Part shown: positions 33,816 to 47,229 of the stretch, piece after piece
Layout of the letters: every line of letters starts with the position of its first letter
How positions within the stretch are numbered: position 1 is the first letter of the stretch
DNA from: Bostrychus sinensis
Lineage: Eukaryota > Chordata > Actinopteri > Gobiiformes > Eleotridae
Direction: 5' to 3'
DNA: 64,000 nucleotides
Assembly: GCA_020698575.1 (NCBI GenBank)
Contig: CM036256.1
Coordinates: forward strand, 18,491,908-18,555,907
Notes under the pieces: model-generated
Told to the model about the DNA's origin: nothing
What the model saw: the letters and a program-made list of their open reading frames with translations, nothing else
The model's database searches: none
Translations under genes and position numbers: made by a program

Positions 33816-36600
33816 TGTGCAGAAATGAAAAATGAAGGATGCTAAATGAGCTTTTCCCTGTGGGCTACAGACGGTTAAAATCTCTTGAAATCTGGGTCTT
33901 TGTTGTCTGTATGTGCTGTAATTGAAAAGTTCCAGCCCCCTACTTTTCCTTTCTCTATACACGCCTTTGCTTTCCTCCCTGTATCCTAGTTTCCTCATTT
34001 GACATCCTCAACTTCTCTTTCCGACCAATAGTGTTTCCTTCCTTTCCATCCTATTCAGCAGCCTCGACTTGTCTCTATTTGCATTCTCTGTCATCTCCCA
34101 TTTGACTCATTCTCTTCCTTCTGCATCTTCCTCTTTTCTCTCTCCTCGGTCGCCCGCTGTGCTTTAGGAGGAATGTAGGCGATTTTGATCATTTCGCCTG
34201 TACCAGGGGCTTGAATGAACGCCTTTACAAGCTGCAGATGAGTGAGACGGGAGGAGAAGCTCAGAGAAGTGTCCGGAGAAGTGATAGTGAAAAGGCTTGA
34301 CGTGGCACCGGTGTTAATATGCCCGAACACAAATGCCACTGGGCTGGTAACATGCGATGTGCCAAAGTAATCACATAATAGGGTTAGGGTTAGGAGGAAA
34401 CTCTTACTGGTAGACACTCAGTCTGCAGAATACTTTAACTTGACTACAGATTTGAAGAACTTCTTCTCCCTCACTGTGTTGAGATGAAACAGTTTTTCTT
34501 TTGCTTGGGAATGTCACAAAAACATTTTTGTCTCATTGAACCGATAAGAAATGGTAGCTTCTTCTCCCTGAATGCAAATGTATTTTACACAGTAATTACT
34601 TTTTGTGCGCCTTACCTGATGAGCACAGCACATGGCAGCTCAGAGGGCCCATTGTTCTTCCAAAGTCTCTCCAAAATACAAAGGAGATGTTACTCTGCAG
34701 GTGTCGAGTAAGACCCTTTAGATACGTCTTCAGCTTCTCTAATTTTGGTAATTTCATTTAACCAGCAGATGAGAGCAATGACTGGACAATAACCATCCAT
34801 GTGCGAGTAATTGGACAAGCTTTGCAGAAAAGATATTTGGAAAGGCAACAACAAATGCGTTCTGTGAGTGTGAGGGGGCCGAGGCACATTAGCAGTCGTT
34901 TCAGCTCATTAAGCATGATCCCCACACTGCCGTATATTGAAATAAATGAATGTAGTACTGAGCCAGTGACTGTAAACCACACACTAGTAATGGTGGTCTT
35001 AAGTGCACCTAGTTGTTTTTTATTTTGTAAAATCACTTTGTAATCAGGCAAAATAATTGTTTGACCTATCAGTTTTGAATGATACACTTGTCCAGTCTCC
35101 AAAAATGTGTATGAATTCACATTAACCTTTAAACTATGGCTGTTGTTAAGTGTATGGCTGTAAAGTGTTTTCAAAGAAACAATTTTAAAGCTGCAATAGA
35201 TAGTTTTGGAACGAATCAACTTTATGGTTACATGCATTGCTGAATATAACTGTTTCCTTTTGCAAAATTGCTTTGACGTTTCCATCAGAATCAATAGTTT
35301 GTCCCTTACTATGTTTTTTAAGCATTAAAATTGTTATGATAGAAAATATCCACTGTGCCATGTTGCTTTTTCCCATAACTTATAAATAACTGATTAGATG
35401 GATGACAAAACAAAACTAAAAACACTGGGCGAGTGCAGGCATCCACTAAGGCATTGGCCCTATGTCGCAATGTTTAAGATATATAATATAGTTAAGGCCT
35501 AGCTCACAATGTTACATAATCCTGGATCCAGACAGTAATTTAGATCCACACCCAAAAAGTTTTTTTTTCCCACTTTGGCACATTAATGACATTTCTTGAC
35601 ATTTTCATCAGAACTGCTACTTTTGGATTTTTTCCCAGACTAACAAATCAGCACTGACAGCACTGGTGCAGGTAACAAGACACTGTGAGTATTGTGTTGT
35701 GTTTTTAACAGCAGCAACATTATTATTAAAAGGAATTGAAATGAACTAATCAATTGTAAGCGATATAGCTAGATAGAGACAGCGCATCATGTCTGAGGTC
35801 TGCTTGGTCTTGGTTGGTTATGCAGGTCAGGAAACGCACATGTCCGAGCCTTTGTCAAAGTTTCAGCTCCTGCAGCCCGGCATCTATTTTTGCCCCATCC
35901 CTGTACATGCCCTTTCATTCCTGAGTAACACTGGAGCATCGGAGGACTGACCTAGAATACCGAACGCCTGTCACACAATACAGCGTGAGCATCTGTGCAC
36001 AAAGAAGTAACCAAACAGGCCAGGCTAGAAGGTAATACACAGTGGTTTCAATAAGGACAGGGCCCAGCAATAATGAATCCAATTAGATATGAATGAAAGC
36101 CCAGAGCTATAGTCCTCAGGAGGCCATTATTTAGCACCAAAGTTTAATTTATTTCACAAATGGGCCAAATGAGAGTTCTTTAAACCTTTTATGTGCTTTG
36201 GTTTTTGGAGGTTCATCTTTTCAATCTTCCTTAAGGCTCTGAAATATTTTATGAGACTTAATTTATTTAGGTTTGTGAGTATAAAGCTATATTACCAACT
36301 CTATATCTTATATACATATTACATTATAAAGCCCCAGCACATGCTGCAGAATAAAGGCTTTTGAAAATCCATCAACTGTACCGACCTTTATACATCCTTT
36401 ATCTTCAAGATCCTTTCAGTCTCGTCTTATCCCACATTAGCTTTATGTGATTTTTTTTTTTTCTCAGACGTTATACAGAACAATTCACTGTCCTGTGCAC
36501 ACCTCTCTGTTAGTACACTCTGCTCTAATCCTCCTAATCCTAATTCTGTTGTACCTGGTAAATACTATTACTACACAACTTTAAAGAAGTTTAAAGCATT
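33816..36600. other. intergenic, no gene seen; complex block at 34740-34960
   Basis: A 178-residue open frame on the minus strand (35294-34758) shows no recognisable domain and an AT-driven composition. Two TTAGGG-like units occur at about 34380-34394. A copy of the 'AAGGCATTGGCCCTAT' repeat lies at about 35439-35660. Confidence 0.5.
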
Positions 36601-36985
36601 AGAAGCAGTGGTAGTTAAAGTTAGTAGTAATAGTAATAGTGGTAGCAGTGTTAATGGTTAGGAAAACACTCTGAAAAAGTACTAATACTTGTGACATTTA
36701 CAATTAAGTTTTATTAGTCAAGGAGCAACAATAGTAGTAGTAGTAGCATTGGTAATAGTAGTAGTAGTAGTAGTATATTAGCAGCAGTAGTAGTAGAACT
36801 TGTGATACCATGAAATAGTAGTAATAATACTCAATACTTTTTAGTGAACTTAAGTACCAATAACTGTGTATTTTATAAGAACAGTTTATTGGGTCGCTAG
36901 TAATAGTAGTAGTTGTACAGCCAGTAAGTTATAGTAGTTGCAGCAGTAGTAATGGTGGTAAAAGAAGTAATGGTAGTAGAGGTGA
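36600..36985. repeat. degenerate AGT trinucleotide region
   Basis: AGT/GTA tracts at 36605-36655, 36730-36800 and 36895-36985, separated by unrelated AT-rich sequence. Confidence 0.85.
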
Positions 36986-37556
36986 ATATTTTCTACACTT
37001 ACAGACACTCACAGTATATATGTTTTTATCAAATTTAGTGAATAAATACAAGCACATACTACAGTTGTTTTTATGAATGTAAATGCACATAAAAGCAATT
37101 ATGTAGCTACTGTACATAATTATTTTCAGGCAGTGTTTTTTGTTTTGTATATATCGTAAAGATTGATGTCATAACATTTACAGAGTTTATGTTGTAAGAC
37201 TGAAACGGAGGCATGATAAAAATCTTTGGTTGAATTTGCTGCTAAAGATTCTAAATGCAGATGTCTTGGCCTGGTTTATGGATAACATCTCTGCGATTAC
37301 TGGGCCTATCCACATGAAACAAAAATGGGCACAAAGTTCACCGTCTTCTCTTTAAGCCCAAATTATGTAAGGGGAAATATTTTTTTCACTATAGCACCAA
37401 AAAGTGGTGACAATATTCAATCACACAGGTATGATTGTTGTCAAGTTGTATATTGTAAGTTTGGACGCTCACAAAAAATGCCCCCCAAGTTTTTGACATT
37501 CTAGATTTTAGAACGTAAATGCAGCTTTGACCCAGAAAGCACAGCAGCATGTCTAA

Positions 37557-37934
37557 TAGGGCTGGGTGATAAATCAAATTAATTTGGTTAATTTACTCTT
37601 TTAATTTTGGACAGTGTCAAAAATTAAGTACTTTGTTTATGTATGCTAATTGGTCACATGTTCTGACTGCAGTTAGCATCTTTTCACAGGCCTCATATGT
37701 ATACACAACATGCTCTGGTCTGGAGTTTGCGTCTTTTCACAGGCTTCTATGGTGAAAAATGGTGTTTATTATAATAGACCTGGTCTTGAGAAGCAGAGAG
37801 GGCTCAAACTAAAAGACATTTATGTCAGATTTAGAATATAATATAGGCTAACTAAAATACAAATATCTATGCAATAATCTCATTTAAAAATAATAAACTG
37901 AGATTTTATTTTTTAGCAATATCATTCAGCCCTA
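37557..37934. mobile_element. MITE with TAGGGCTG...CAGCCCTA ends
   Basis: Termini TAGGGCTGGGTGATA and TATCATTCAGCCCTA (right end as read on the plus strand). The flanks are ATGTCTAA (37549-37556) and ATGTCTAT (37935-37942), an 8-bp duplication with one mismatch. Non-coding, 378 bases, hAT-like. Confidence 0.82.
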
Positions 37935-38569
37935 ATGTCTATGGTCAAAAGTATGTTTCAGAAATATAAACTCTTTAGAGAATAAAGCAGTTTTCTACTT
38001 TGTAACAAGCTAATTTTGTACGACAGTAATGAGACAATATGATAAAATGTCTATCCTCTTAGTTGAATTACACAGGATAGTCACTTTACCATCCTGTATA
38101 ATAGTCTCTGAACTATAGTGTCTCAAATGTAAAGGACATGATGATTTTTATTGTTATCTGTGAAAAATCAGCATTCTGAAGTTGTTTCCTGATTGGCGAA
38201 TTAAAAACAACCATTTCTTTATTCCTACAGACAGAGGTCATTCCTATTTGACACAAGGGCATGAGGGAAGTCATTGGTACACAATGGAAATCAGTTCAGG
38301 AGAAAATGGTGCACAACAGTAATAACTGTTCATAAGTCTTTTTTTTTTCTTCTTTTGTTGGCTTGAGAACAACCAGAGCTGAAGCTTTCTGCATTAACCT
38401 TAGAGGAACTTATATGTCTGAGATAAGGCCTGTGTTTTAGACGCAGCTGTCTTAAATAAATGTTTTGATCTAGTTGTCCTTGTACTTCATTTTCTGGATT
38501 TCATGGGTTTTTTTATAAAAAATATGCCAGAGGTTATTGTCAGTGTGATGTTAAAAAAAATGTCCATCT

Positions 38570-38725
38570 GTGTTTATTAGGGATATAATCTCATGGCATG
38601 GTATTATCATGATATTAACCTCAGGGTATACAATATTTTTTTATGATATTGTGAGGAGGCTTATGGTAGGAGTGCTCATGATAACAAAGTGTACTATATA
38701 AAAATGCCCTGCCAAGCCTCTGGTG
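38570..38725. repeat. probable MITE fragment with ATATTATCATGATATT core
   Basis: 'GGGATATAATCTCATGGCATG' followed by 'TATTATCATGATATTAACCTC' resembles a family of fish MITEs. Ends were not defined. Confidence 0.4.
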
Positions 38726-40378
38726 CAATAATTATTGTCCGTTTTCATGTTTTATCTGCCCTTAATAACTTTTCATCGTGAACAGTTTAGTGTTGTCTGA
38801 CCCCCACAATGTTGGCTGCATTGAAACGAAGCAGAGGTTCATTGTCTATTTAGTTCTCTATGCTTTTTATCATGTCGCCGCAACAAATCTATGTATTTTT
38901 GCTCAGGAGCCTACCATGTTAAACTGTACAACAATATTGAGAGAGTTTTGCTATTGCAGTAACGCCAATACTGTGCCTAGTGTTTATCACATCCACAGAT
39001 CAAAATGTGATTATTTTCTAATAGATTAACCTTGAATGTGGGAATTTGTTTTAGTCAAGGTCCAGTTGATGATACCGCCTGAGCAGACTTTGAAAAACCT
39101 GTAAGAAACTAGTACAGAACACAGTATCACTCAGTACTAGTTATCAGAAAATGCAAAAAAAGGTTGTGATATATTCATGCAAAAGGAGTTCAGACCACCT
39201 CTAAGGCATTTGCTTGCAATGGTAAAGATATAGAGCTTGAACTGGGTATCTTTCAGTTCAGGGGCAAATTAAAATCTAACCATCTTGTCATAAAAAAATA
39301 AGTAATTGTCTGATGTATTTAGTTTGATTTGAAATTGGAATAAAATGTTATGTAGTGTGGCTACACAATATGATTCATTTATGCTTGAAATTTACTGCCA
39401 GTTTTTGGTCAGTCACTTGTTTGGTCACCCACTTGACTGCAGACACAGCTATGTAAAACAAGGATATCGGACAAAAATCATTGCTAAGGACAATATTTTC
39501 CTTATTATGCTGTGTGACATAGTGACAACGGTGAAAAGCGGGGAAACTGGATATTATTTTTGTGCAGTAATTGTCTTGTAGCATAATGACTTGGGTGCAA
39601 TTAATGAACAAATGAATAACTGAATAAATTATTTAATATCTAAATGTGCATTATACACAATTAATCACATTGCCTCTAAAGCAGCCTTTGACTTTACAGT
39701 ATTTTTAAAATGAATACTGTTCTCATGTCCAATTCTGACACATCTTTACATTTTGTAAGCATCACCAAAACAAATGACTATATTAAATTAATTTCTTTCA
39801 TAAAATTAAAAATTGGCTCTGCATATCAGCCATCTGGATTTTATAACAATGGTATTGGCATCGGCCATAGAAAAACCCATATCTCTACAGTGAATTACAA
39901 ATATTTTAGCAACAATATAAAAAAAATTGCCTTAGACTTCTGAGATGTTTGGGCATAAGATTTGTAAAACCATGAAATGATATGAAAAGTAAGGGATTTA
40001 GGCCAATTTAAAGTTACTTAACTGAGGGACAAAGGACAAGAACAATCACTTGGAAAGGCTAATTTAATCAGCGTCTTATCTCTGAACCAAACCAAATGCT
40101 TTATTTCTTGTTTCATGTTTTGAAGTCCTTCCTTTTCTAATTTGCAGCTGTGAAACACTAATGAACTTGTACTCCCCATGTGGCCCATCCATTGATCTGT
40201 ATTTAGCCTCGGACCAGACTCAGACTCAGACAGACAGGCTGACGCTGGGAGGAAAAGGTGAAGGGAAGTCTTTATAGATGACTGGAGTCACCTTGATCAT
40301 ATGGACCAATAACATCAGGATTTGTTTTTTATTTTTTTATTTTACATCAATGTCACCGGAGCAGTGTGTGATAAGCTG
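38726..40378. other. intergenic, no gene seen
   Basis: Short AT-rich frames only. A fragment of the 'AAGGCATTTGCTTGCAATGG' repeat lies at about 39190-39290. Confidence 0.5.
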
Positions 40379-40620
40379 GAGTAGTAGTAGTAGTAGTATA
40401 TGTAGCAGGAGTTGCTATAGCAGCAGTAGCAGTACTGAGACTAGTAGCTGTAGTAGTCCTCAAGTACATATTTGAAGTCTCAAGATGAATAAATATTTTT
40501 CATGTTTTTAGATCTTGGTAGTTGGTAGTGATAGTATTATTAGTTAGAGCTGTAGTAGTAGTGGTACCCAATATGTTAAAAGATATATTATTATTATTAT
40601 ATTATTATTATATTTTTTGA
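40379..40620. repeat. AGT and ATT trinucleotide tracts
   Basis: AGT/AGC repeats at 40379-40460, AGT at 40550-40565 and (ATT)n at 40586-40616. Confidence 0.88.
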
Positions 40621-40679
40621 GGTTTCAGGTAACAATTATGTTGAGTGTTTTTACTTATACTTACTTCTAAGTATAGTAA

Positions 40680-40835
40680 TATTATTATTTTTTGGACATT
40701 TTTAGGTTTTATTGATATGACAGTATAGGAGAAAGCGGGGAGAGACATTCAGCAAACTGAGTCCAGACTCGAACCCACAACGCCGAGGCAGGTTGTAGTT
40801 GCCCTGCCACAGCTCTGCCTTTGTAAGATTTTGGG
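40680..40835 (-). repeat. tRNA-derived SINE copy
   Basis: On the minus strand the element shows a B-box-like GGTTCGAGTCT followed by CTGTCATATCAATAAAACC near its 3' end, with a related copy at 51240-51425. The head is degenerate. It is a short retroposon, not a functional tRNA, since it cannot fold into a cloverleaf. Confidence 0.6.
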
Positions 40836-41347
40836 CCAGATCTTGCAGATCTAAAATGAGGCACATTAGTGAGCGTTGTTGATAATTATTCTGTTTTTGA
40901 GACATGGTCAGGTGTATGGGATTTGTATGCTGTATTTGTAAATACAGGTTTTATTTTTTTTTTTTGTTGGCTTTTTTCTACTACACAGCTTTGCATAGAT
41001 CTTATAAATTTCTGTTATCTGTAAGGAAATGGACAGAAATACCTCTACCAATATCAGCCACAAATAGTCCATTATTAATATTAGTATATAAAATCAATTT
41101 TCCCTTTTGTGTGTGTTAGAAGCACAGTGGTATTTTGTTTTATCTAATCCTCAGTGACACCGGCTTTATACAAGCCACTTTTGACTGACACCTTTAATTT
41201 TTAGACCACCACGCCTCCCCAGCGTTGGCAGTGTCATAGATGGAGGCACATGACACCTCTGTCTGCATCACCACCAGCCTGCCCCATGCAAAAGATCAGG
41301 CTCTTTGAACTCTGTTTCTCACAACAAGCCCCACCATTGTTGTACTG

Positions 41348-41736
41348 CAGTGGTTCTCAAATGGGGTCTGGGGCCCCCTGTCTATATTTCAATTAAATTT
41401 CAATTTGTCCTTTATTTCAGACACATTGTTTTTGTCCATAACAACAAATAAAACATACAAAAATATAAAAAGACAATTAATCAAAGAGAATATTAAGTAC
41501 ATAAAAGCATTAAGAAAAAAATCTTATTTGAAATTAATTACAGTTATATTGTTTTAGAATTTGAATTTTAAACTAATTTTAATCAAAAGTCAGTGTTTTT
41601 GTAATGTTCTTTATAAAAATATATGAAGAAAAGCATGACATAGTCTTTTGAATAGAGGGAAGTTCTATAGTTTGGGGTCCGCATGGGATTTTGTGAAATT
41701 GAATGGGGCCACGAGTCTTAACTTTGGGAATGGCTG
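41348..41736. mobile_element. hAT-type MITE, CAGTGGTTCTCAAA family
   Basis: The left end is CAGTGGTTCTCAAAT; the right end in reverse complement is CAGCCATTCCCAAAG. The flanks TTGTACTG (41340-41347) and TTGTAGTG (41737-41744) match at 7 of 8 bases. The interior GGGGTCTGGGGCCCCCTGTC recurs in the copy at 57745-57990. Confidence 0.83.
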
Positions 41737-42639
41737 TTGTAGTGAATGTCAGCAGTCCTTGGTCAATGGGGCATTAACATGTGGGATAAAAAACAAATTT
41801 AATTTAGGGATTTTACCATTTGGGTCGTTAAAACAAATCTAATTTACACAATATGTAATGTGAACTGGAGCTCTGCAAACAATCCCAAACCTGTTGCACT
41901 ATTTTCCACATAAACCCATCTATTTCTTCCCTGTGCACCTTTTAAAACTTTTATAAACTCAGGATGGCTGTTTATGTGGCACACAGCGTGACCTCCAGCT
42001 CTCATTAGATGGCTCTGAGCAACTGTAAAAACTCACTTCCCAAATAGTTCTCGTCATTATAAAAATAACAACGTGTTCCTGCTGCAAGGTCACGAAATCT
42101 CCAAAAGACCTCACATTTCATTTCACTTTCTACTGTTTTTCAGTCAAAAAAACAACAAAAATAACAGCCATAATGCATTATTTTAAAATGTCATTTATAA
42201 GAAGCACCTTTTCTTTTGACAATGTCTTGTTATAAAAAAACTGGGGCACATTGGCAGCATCCTGTCATGTTACATTTTATATTCTGCAGTTAGTTATGGC
42301 ACGAAGAAACGTGTTATCGATGTGAAGAGTTGCCGGGTTTTGCACTCAGAGACAGACATGACATTGGTGCTGACCCTTGGTGCTGTCACAATAATCTGCT
42401 CCGTCAGCTCTCATAAGAAGACGAGGACATAAAAACAGAGTCAGAGTATAAGCTTCTTAACTTGAATTTGAAGTCTTTTCATGTGCGTCGCTCCTGTCAT
42501 CCTCTGCACTGAGGCTCTGGGACTGTTTGTTCTCATATCTCTTTATCTAAACTCACTGCTTTTTTTCTTAAATCTGTGTACAACCTGTTTGCAACTGATC
42601 CTTCATCAAAACACTTTCTTCACTCATTCATCTTCTTCA

Positions 42640-42840
42640 CCTTGTTCACGTTAGGCCAGCGGGGTTTGCCCTGGACAGTTAGTAAGTGGATGGCTGACAC
42701 AGAGACATGGACAAACAATAATTCATACTCACATTCGTTCATTAAGAGCAATTTAGATTCATCAAATGACCCACATGCATGTTTTTGGACAGAGGGAGGA
42801 AGCTGCAGTAATCCACAGTAACACGGGGAGGACACCTTTT
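42640..42840. repeat. fragment of the AGGAAGC / CATGCATGTTTTTGGAC retroposon
   Basis: It has CATTCGTTCATTAAGAGCAA, CATGCATGTTTTTGGACAGA and GGGAGGAAGC, matching the fuller copy at 61580-61900. The downstream run at 42860-42925 is a TTGTCTTGCTAACAGAC tail of another family. Confidence 0.65.
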
Positions 42841-43129
42841 TCTTAAAAATTCTGTAAAATTCAGCAATTACTTTTTGAGTTGTCTTGCTAACAGACAAAC
42901 CAACCAACAAGCCGCCTTGGTGACAGTAATAAAGTTTCCTTGTGATAAACAGTCTACATTACTGAAAAAAAACAAAAAAAACAAATTAAGTGTCTAATTA
43001 TTTATTATGACACAGCTTCTCATTTTAGTTTAGAATACTGTGAATAAAAACTGGAAACCATGTACTTGTTTTACTTTATACTGCTCATCAAGCCTATGCT
43101 CAGGGATTTAACTTTTTGTTAATAATAAA

Positions 43130-43400
43130 ATAAATGGAGTGTAAAGGTTATTTCAAAATAATATTACTCATGTAAAAGTTCTCATCTAAGTTATTACTTG
43201 TGTAAAAAAAAATCAATAAATACAAACTTTACTTAAGAACAGAGTGTACCCACTTTCACTACTATGGCCAATAAATACTAGAATAAAAATAGTATTCTAT
43301 AAAAATGTATCCAGTAATTAATCCAGTAAAAGTTCCTGTCATTACATACAGTAAATAACAAGAGTAAAAGTACTTTCCCCCTCTTGAATTTCACAAGAAA
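43130..43400. repeat. 'TACTTGAGTAAAAGTA' family fragment
   Basis: Contains 'ATATTACTCATGTAAAAGTTC' and ends 'AGAGTAAAAGTACTTTCCCCCTC', as in related copies at 22.6, 44.7 and 62.5 kb. Confidence 0.5.
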
Positions 43401-43745
43401 AATACAAACACTGCACCATTAACATGAGCCAATTTCTGGGCCCTATGTAAAATCTTCCTACTCCACTTGGCTCATTATATTATGGAAATGGCAGCGCTCG
43501 AGCTGGCGGTCCTCATTAACCTCTTTTACCTTTGTCATGAGAACTTCTTCCACAGCAGCCACTACACACGACACAAGAGCTTTCAACTTATTAGCGCTCT
43601 GGAGACAGCGGGAGTGAGATTATTCTGCCCAGTGGATGAAGTGTGGCCAATCCCCCGCCTCGAAAGGAGATCAAGGACCGAGAGTGTGTACTTGTACTGC
43701 TACTGTTTTGTGTTGCTTATGTATTTATTGGAAAAGTAGTGAGGG
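43401..43745. other. non-repetitive block with 90-codon plus-strand open frame
   Basis: This stretch has mixed base composition unlike the AT-rich surroundings and no repeat hallmark. The open frame from 43467 has no recognisable domain. It could be a conserved non-coding element. A gene is not supported. Confidence 0.3.
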
Positions 43746-44600
43746 CATTTTAGCCAGGCATCATCCCTCACCCAGATGAGTTTGTAGTGGAGGATTTGGA
43801 TTAAGGATTATTTTTATATATATAGGATTTGCCATAAGGGGACAAGCTGCCGGCCAAACAAAAGAGAAAAGGGTCTTAAACTAAAGAGTGTGACAGGCTA
43901 AAAACTTAGAGGTGATTGACATGTGAAGATTGGTGAGCAAGCTGTTTTGAGAGAAGAAAATAAAATAAAAATAAATTACAGTAGTACAGGCTCTTTTTTA
44001 CTTTGCAAAGCTAAAGCAAATGTTTAATAAGAACACAAACTGTATAGCAGAGCATGAAATCAGCAAGTGGGAAAGATTTTGGGAAGGATCTACGCTGGAG
44101 ACGTTTGTGCACTGATCAATATCCAGTCAATATTAACTGGCCTAAATAAATGTGTAAAACCTGCATTGCAGAATAGATACTACCAGACTGAGGGCCATTT
44201 AGCAGCCCAACACAGAGAGAACAAAGACTCAAATGGGACAGGAGGTTAAAAGACTGCTTTATGTCTGAGATTTTGGAAGTAACCAATTTCTGCAATTACT
44301 GTGCATCAGGCCTGGCCCATAGGCCTCCAGCTCTGGTTAATAATCTGTGAGAGAGAGTCCAGACTGGATCTACTTCTGCTTTTTAATGGATAACTCCACA
44401 AACACTAACAGTATCCTGACCAGTCTATAGACCACGTCCCACACTTATACAACTTTTTAAAACTCTGCAAACTGAACCATTACTGCAGAAGTTTATGAAG
44501 CGCCAGGAGTTTGTGTCTAACTTAGTTTCCAAGTGCAGATAAACATTTAAGACTAATGAGGAGAACTGTAACTTGTTACTATAACACAGAGACCTAGGCT
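43746..44600. other. intergenic, no gene seen
   Basis: Only short frames; no repeat hallmark was recognised. Confidence 0.5.
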
Positions 44601-44609
44601 AAATGTAAT

Positions 44610-44825
44610 CAACAAATTAATACTTGTGTAAAAAGTAATCAAGTAAAATGTAAAGTTTACTACAGTAAAGTTTGTACTTAAAAATTGCCTTTGGTTGTGA
44701 GGTGAGTGCAAAACCCTCTAAAGCCAAAAATACTTTTACTACTTTAGAAATTTTTGGGAAAGAAGTATGTTTAAAGAATATTTTAAATAAATAACTTGAG
44801 CAAAGGTATATACCTTCCACCTCTA
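44610..44825. repeat. right end of 'AAAGTACTCAAGTA' family element
   Basis: 'TAATCAAGTAAAATGTAAAG' near the left, ending CTTGAGCAAAGGTATATACC and TTCCACCTCTA; the reverse complement gives the family terminus TAGAGGTGGAA. Confidence 0.6.
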
Positions 44826-47225
44826 ATTTTTAATTATATAATATATTAGCCAGCGTACATACATTATTTTTGGTTTCCACCAGAGTGGCAATGCAAGTGC
44901 AAGACCACTGATGTGGCACTCTGTGAAATAAAATAAGACACATTAATATCTCTTGTCTGGGATTAAATATACATTTGAAACCATAACACGGCATGGAGCC
45001 TACAGAAAAATTGTCATTTCACAAACAGTTTAAGAGTAAATAAATGGAAATGTGCAAAATGTGTCACTCAATCAAAAGATTCAGTCAGTTAAACATAGCT
45101 TTGTATGATTGATGGTGGTAAATAGTTTATTGAACAGACAAAATAAAACACTAAAAACATCAATAACAATCCACAGAGATGATAGCAATAACTCCATTAA
45201 GCGCTACATAAATGCTTTGGGAGCTATAATAGGTTAGATATCTGGAGCGATTTGAGGTTAAATTACTACTGTTCATTCCTCTTGATATTGTTGAGCTCTG
45301 ACGTCCTTTTAAAAAAAAAACAGCTTAACAAGTTAATTCACACTCAGACTATGATGTATAGTCAGACACATAATTAGAAGATGATATGATTTCTTCAGTG
45401 GCTTTAATTATCACCTGCACTATAATTTAATGTCAGAACAGTTTTTTAAAAAGTGTTTTTCATTGAGCTGGTGAAATGAAACTGTGAACTTATTAACCTT
45501 GAAACAGCTCTGAGATGCTCTGATCCGGCAGAATGACCAGCACACTCTGGTAAAGTTCACTTTTTAAAATATCTGTGTTAATACAAGTGTCTTCAAAACA
45601 GTAAACAAATGTGTAATGTGATGGTGAATTATTATACAGAGAAGACTTTGGTGCTAAGTTACAGAAGCTGTGCAATGTGTTGGTTCTGCTGCTGACTGGG
45701 TGATGGGGCAGAGGAGGTGGCAGAGCGCTTTAAATTTAGACAGCTGAGCGATGATTGGGTGAGAGTGAGAGGGAGCTGAAGAAAGTGGAGAGGCAGATGA
45801 GAAGTTTTCCTGTAAAATGTGTTGACGGGTGTGTTTGTAAAGGGAGTATTGGAGTATTGTTACCTGGGCTCCTGAGGAGTAGCTGTGGAGCCTGCAGATA
45901 CTGTGACCTAGTCTTTCCAATAATGTGGTGCGCACTCTGCTACAATCTTGATAACATGTATTTTAAAAATCACTTTTGTGTCACATGCTGCTGGAGCCTA
46001 TTCCAGGATAATTGCAGGTTAGTTGCAGAGTTTACCGGAGTAACACAAGGCGCATATGCAGACTCCATACAGAGAGATTGTGAGTCTCCATGTTGAGAGG
46101 CAGGAACAGTAATCACTTCTTTACACCCTTTGTGTAATTAATGCAAAAAATTCTAATATTAAAGAATCACTGATTGTTTTCCTAATTTTCTCCTGGTGAG
46201 AGATAATAAAATGTTAACATCTGCAATACATTAATACATAACCTACTATGTTGTGAACTTCTTGGTAGCAAATTAAAACAGAAAGCTGTTTTCAACAAAA
46301 AGGCTGGTTTCCAAACATAAACTCAGTTGTTCCCAAATGGTGGGACTTGCACCCAAAAGTGGATAACCTTGAAAAGCCTTGAAACCTTGAAAAAAAAAAA
46401 AGTGTGTCACAATCAGACCAGCCACTGAACTAAAGAGTAAGCACTATATTTACACTGATTTCCATGTCAAAGACTTAATAAAAAAGCCATCACCTGGAGG
46501 AGTACTGTATTGTATGTTATGCTAGTTATCACACCTAATGACAACACTTTTAGTTACAAATCTAAATTGGGTCCGAGCTCATTAGAGTTTTCCTCCTGGT
46601 GCTCGTGTCAACACACTTCAGCGTCTTGCTCTAAGTGCTGCCTGTGCTGTAAGACAAAGTATTCCTGATGCCTCATTAGGACGAAGGCAAACAGCCAGAG
46701 CTTTAGCACCAGCAGCGCGGCTCATCTGCAGTCCACTTGCGCTCCACAAATGGGAGTATGAAATGAACAACAGTGAAAAGGCCTGAGTCCCCATGCCTCA
46801 GTAAGCTAAATTAAAGAAAGCTTTGTACACACGGGCCTCATAAGCAATTAGACCGCTTCCAAACATGTACTCTGAGTCACACTTGAATTTAGCAGATTAA
46901 AAAGAAACTCCTCAAAATATATCTTGTTACAACACATGCAATCGATGAAGAACGTTTGGTGTAAAAATATGAGGAAAATTAATAAGGCTGTGTTTAATTA
47001 GATTATTTAATAGAATTTTGTTATCAGCCTTGCACTGATGTGGAAATCTGAGCTGGTACCATTTTTAGCACACTGACTTCTGGAAGTCGTATCCTTATTA
47101 ATGATTTAGTTTTCCACAGATGTGACAGCAGTGGTTGATGGAGGACATTTTGACATCGCAAAGCTCTTGAAATATAGGTCAGTTTTAGTGACACATTTAG
47201 TTTTGATGGAATAAATACTCGAGAG
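44826..47225. other. intergenic, no gene seen
   Basis: A fragment of the retroposon seen at 61.6 kb lies at about 45985-46075. 46315-46345 resembles the left end of a CAGTGGTTCTCAAA-type MITE without a partner. 46560-46900 is single-copy-looking. Confidence 0.5.
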
Positions 47226-47229
47226 CCCA

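Noticed and set aside
34378..34396. Interstitial telomere-like TTAGGG repeats
   Set aside because: Only two units, too few to be more than chance.
34758..35294. 178-codon minus-strand open frame
   Set aside because: No domain, no splice context and AT-driven composition. The region 35170-35290 also resembles a dispersed repeat. The candidate regulatory reading is given separately.
45755..46096. 113-codon plus-strand open frame
   Set aside because: Includes a fragment of a common retroposon and is matched by open frames on the other strand.
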